This document shows, piece by piece, positions 61,983 to 64,000 of a stretch of DNA of 64,000 nucleotides; position 1 is the first letter of the stretch; each line of letters begins with the position of its first letter. The notes beneath the pieces were generated by a model. The model was not told where the DNA came from and did no database searches. It worked only from the letters and a program-made list of their open reading frames with translations. A program made the translations under genes and the position numbers. Origin of the DNA: Ihuprevotella massiliensis (GTDB taxonomy: Bacteria; Bacteroidota; Bacteroidia; Bacteroidales; Bacteroidaceae); assembly GCA_900095835.1 (NCBI GenBank), contig LT608321.1:1353085-1417084 (forward strand), in the 5' to 3' direction.

Positions 61983-64000
61983 ATGAACTCAATACAACAA
62001 GCATTGTTCTATTTTTCTTTAAAACAAGAAAGAAAAATCACCTCGTTTTCAAAATCACCCCAAAGGTTTTTCAATACCCGCTATTTTTGTAGCTGGTTGC
62101 TCTCTCTGTGCCTATTAGTTACGTTGGGCATGCCCTCACAACTTTGGGCACAAACAACACCCAGTGCCGTAGAGACCCTGGGTCAAGGAAATTTCTTTGC
62201 TGTAGAGCTGACGAAAGAGGTATTCTGCAGTAAGGATGCTGCAATTCGTATAGTACCGAAGAAGGACGTTACCCATCTGACCAACGTGAACTATACGTTG
62301 GAAGAGAACTTTGGCAGCCACTTCAAAAATAGAAGTAATACACCAGAGTTTAATGCCCTCAGCGCCGACAACTACACCATCCTTATTACGGCTGTCAACA
62401 CCACCACAGGATTGCCTTTTGAAGAACGTATCAACTTCGTCGTTCCCACTCCTCCACCCACGCCAGAACGTGACTACGCGGTCAATGATTACTATACCCG
62501 CGTCAGCGTGATTGATGTGGCTACAGGTAAGGACCTAAGCACAGGTAAGATAGCGCTGAAGTTGGAAGGAGGTAAAGGACTTGCCACCACCACTATCAGT
62601 GTGCAATCCTACACTCCCATGGCAGGATATACACCACTCTATCCTCCTACGCTCAATGTACCCATCAACTTCACCCCAACCGCAGAAGCCAATGTGGTGA
62701 TGCTGGATGGCGAATACCCCGCCGGTGACTATGTGCTCAACATCTTTGACGGTTGTCTTGGTGTACCACTTCGCTTGAAATTTGACGGAAAGGAACTCCG
62801 TGTGCTTTGTCCTCCCTCCAGCGAATTAGACTTTTGTGCTCCGAAGATGTCGATCGACTATAACAGTAGTTGGATTCGTTCATCCTTCCTCTATTTTGAA
62901 TCCCAAAAGTTAGAATTGTCCTTTGCGCCCATTGGTAAACCCTTCACCCAATGGCACCCCCAGACGGTATATAGCCGCAAATACCCAATTACCACGGCAG
63001 AGGCAGAAGCCATTGATGCCGCAGGTGGATACCAAATCGCATTGCGCTACGCGGATCGCCCAGAATATGTTTGTTTAGTGGGTCAGAAGGCTTACTCTAG
63101 CAACCTTGTTTTGAAACGAATAGAATGGGCCCCTAACTACATTAGTCATCGTAATTGCATGACATGGTCGGGGTGGTGCCCTTGGTTCATCGTAGAAGGC
63201 GCACTCTGTAATGCAGAAATCGTGGTGACCAAGAAAGCTACCGGAGAAGTCGTACGTTCCTTTGATAGCTTAAAGCCTGGGGCAACAACGGAATGGCCCT
63301 ATAGCATCGACCTTGTGGCTACCGCTAAAGCCAACGGCAAAGTTATTGGTAGCAAAGAGTTCCGTGTGGATCAGGAGCCGCCTTACATCGGATTTAGACC
63401 GAATCTGGATGTGTATCAAAGCAAATGCATCGATGTTACCATTTTTTCTGGCAACTTGGGAAATGACTGTTTGCCCGTGCTCCAAATCAAGGACCACAAT
63501 GGCAATGTCGTCTACAAAGAGCGCATGGCCAGGATAGAAGTTAATGTACCTTGCCTCAATTATGGGGAAGAATACACGGCAGATTTCTTTGAGAACATGA
63601 CCTCTACGCAACCCATTGCCGTTCCTCAAAAGTTCATCCGCACGCTGCCCACAAAGCTTTTCATGTATGGATATGAGATTGAAATCTGCAATCACGTGAT
63701 GCGTCCATGGATAGACTGGGAAAAAGGCTATTATGACGGAAGAACAAAGAAATGGCCCGTGGGCTCTGTGTGGCGTTTTGAAGCCGTGGACGTAGACGCC
63801 TCTGCTTTACCCTATACCCACATCTATCAGTTTAGTCCTGATGGTTACTTCTATCTTCCCAAGGGTTCCTATCCTCCTGGTAAGTATAAGGTGACTATCG
63901 ACATGGATCCTACCTCCACCACAGACACACCGCTGGTTTACTACTTCGACTTTGCGGGTGGCTTCCAACGAAAGGATCCTTTGCGCATCGACGTGAGCAA
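61983..64000 (+). CDS. large secreted protein of unknown function, 3' end cut by window
   Basis: Open from the ATG at 61983 to the window end, 672 residues so far. It begins MNSIQQALFYFSLKQERKIT, a hydrophilic stretch of about 35 residues, before the hydrophobic core WLLSLCLLVTLGMPSQLWAQ and a likely cleavage after WAQ. The mature part is beta-rich with recurring Ig-like or CARDB-like strands (LTKEVFCSKDAAIRIVP, LDGEYPAGDYVLNIFDG, LPKGSYPPGKYKVTIDMDP) and about a dozen Cys residues. No known family recognised. The size and signal suggest a cell-surface or type IX-secreted adhesin-like protein, but the C-terminal sorting domain would lie outside the window. Confidence 0.8.
   Translation, partial: MNSIQQALFYFSLKQERKITSFSKSPQRFFNTRYFCSWLLSLCLLVTLGMPSQLWAQTTPSAVETLGQGNFFAVELTKEVFCSKDAAIRIVPKKDVTHLTNVNYTLEENFGSHFKNRSNTPEFNALSADNYTILITAVNTTTGLPFEERINFVVPTPPPTPERDYAVNDYYTRVSVIDVATGKDLSTGKIALKLEGGKGLATTTISVQSYTPMAGYTPLYPPTLNVPINFTPTAEANVVMLDGEYPAGDYVLNIFDGCLGVPLRLKFDGKELRVLCPPSSELDFCAPKMSIDYNSSWIRSSFLYFESQKLELSFAPIGKPFTQWHPQTVYSRKYPITTAEAEAIDAAGGYQIALRYADRPEYVCLVGQKAYSSNLVLKRIEWAPNYISHRNCMTWSGWCPWFIVEGALCNAEIVVTKKATGEVVRSFDSLKPGATTEWPYSIDLVATAKANGKVIGSKEFRVDQEPPYIGFRPNLDVYQSKCIDVTIFSGNLGNDCLPVLQIKDHNGNVVYKERMARIEVNVPCLNYGEEYTADFFENMTSTQPIAVPQKFIRTLPTKLFMYGYEIEICNHVMRPWIDWEKGYYDGRTKKWPVGSVWRFEAVDVDASALPYTHIYQFSPDGYFYLPKGSYPPGKYKVTIDMDPTSTTDTPLVYYFDFAGGFQRKDPLRIDVS

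Overview
The window is chromosomal DNA from a member of the Bacteroidales, most like Prevotellaceae. Four things point there. The promoters repeatedly match the Bacteroidetes pattern (TTTG or TTG at -33, then 19-20 nt, then TAnnTTTG at -7). The gene families are typical: DUF3109, DUF3316, an Mfa2/FimB-like anchor, a DPP IV-like S9 peptidase, and a TonB receptor paired with a beta-propeller lipoprotein. The division and cell-wall cluster has Bacteroidetes gene order. Shine-Dalgarno motifs are weak. No prophage, transposase, CRISPR array or rRNA is visible; there is one tRNA.

Layout. Bases 1-10.4 kb (+) hold housekeeping and secreted proteins: fabF, an RNase III with a 600-residue tail, greA, a lipoprotein, a HIT protein, a THUMP-type rRNA methyltransferase with an RGG-like tail, and an S9 peptidase. 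Bases 10.5-18.2 kb are an accessory stretch: an outer-membrane barrel, the C-terminal remnant of one Fic protein, a second intact Bro-N/Fic protein with a decayed HTH partner, and a 354-bp direct repeat bracketing that cassette. Bases 18.2-20.6 kb are packed with short dispersed repeats around a GT4 glycosyltransferase and a GT2 glycosyltransferase. Bases 21.4-26.5 kb look like one operon (recX, TPR protein, GHL10 glycosidase-like protein, DUF3316 protein, S41 protease), followed by a fimbrial-anchor-like lipoprotein on the other strand.

Bases 28.5-45.6 kb are mostly core metabolism: gyrB, a WaaP-like kinase, fhs, an acyltransferase, tRNA-CAU, eno, a flavodoxin, a MetE-like methyltransferase divergent from an Lrp regulator, a DUF3109 protein, ung, speA, aroK and topA. 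Bases 45.9-49.1 kb encode a BtuG-like beta-propeller lipoprotein and a TonB-dependent receptor, plausibly one surface uptake unit. Bases 50.1-60.9 kb are the dcw cluster rsmH-ftsL-ftsI-murE-mraY-murD-ftsW, without mraZ before it and with a secreted cyclophilin where murG is usually found. The window ends inside a large secreted protein of unknown function.

The least ordinary content is in three places: the Fic neighbourhood (13.6-18.2 kb), three families of non-coding dispersed repeats (near 18.2-20.6, 49.6 and 61.2-61.7 kb), and several housekeeping proteins (RNase III, the methyltransferase, TopA, FtsI) with long low-complexity charged tails. Start codons moved downstream from the longest reading frame are explained in each entry.
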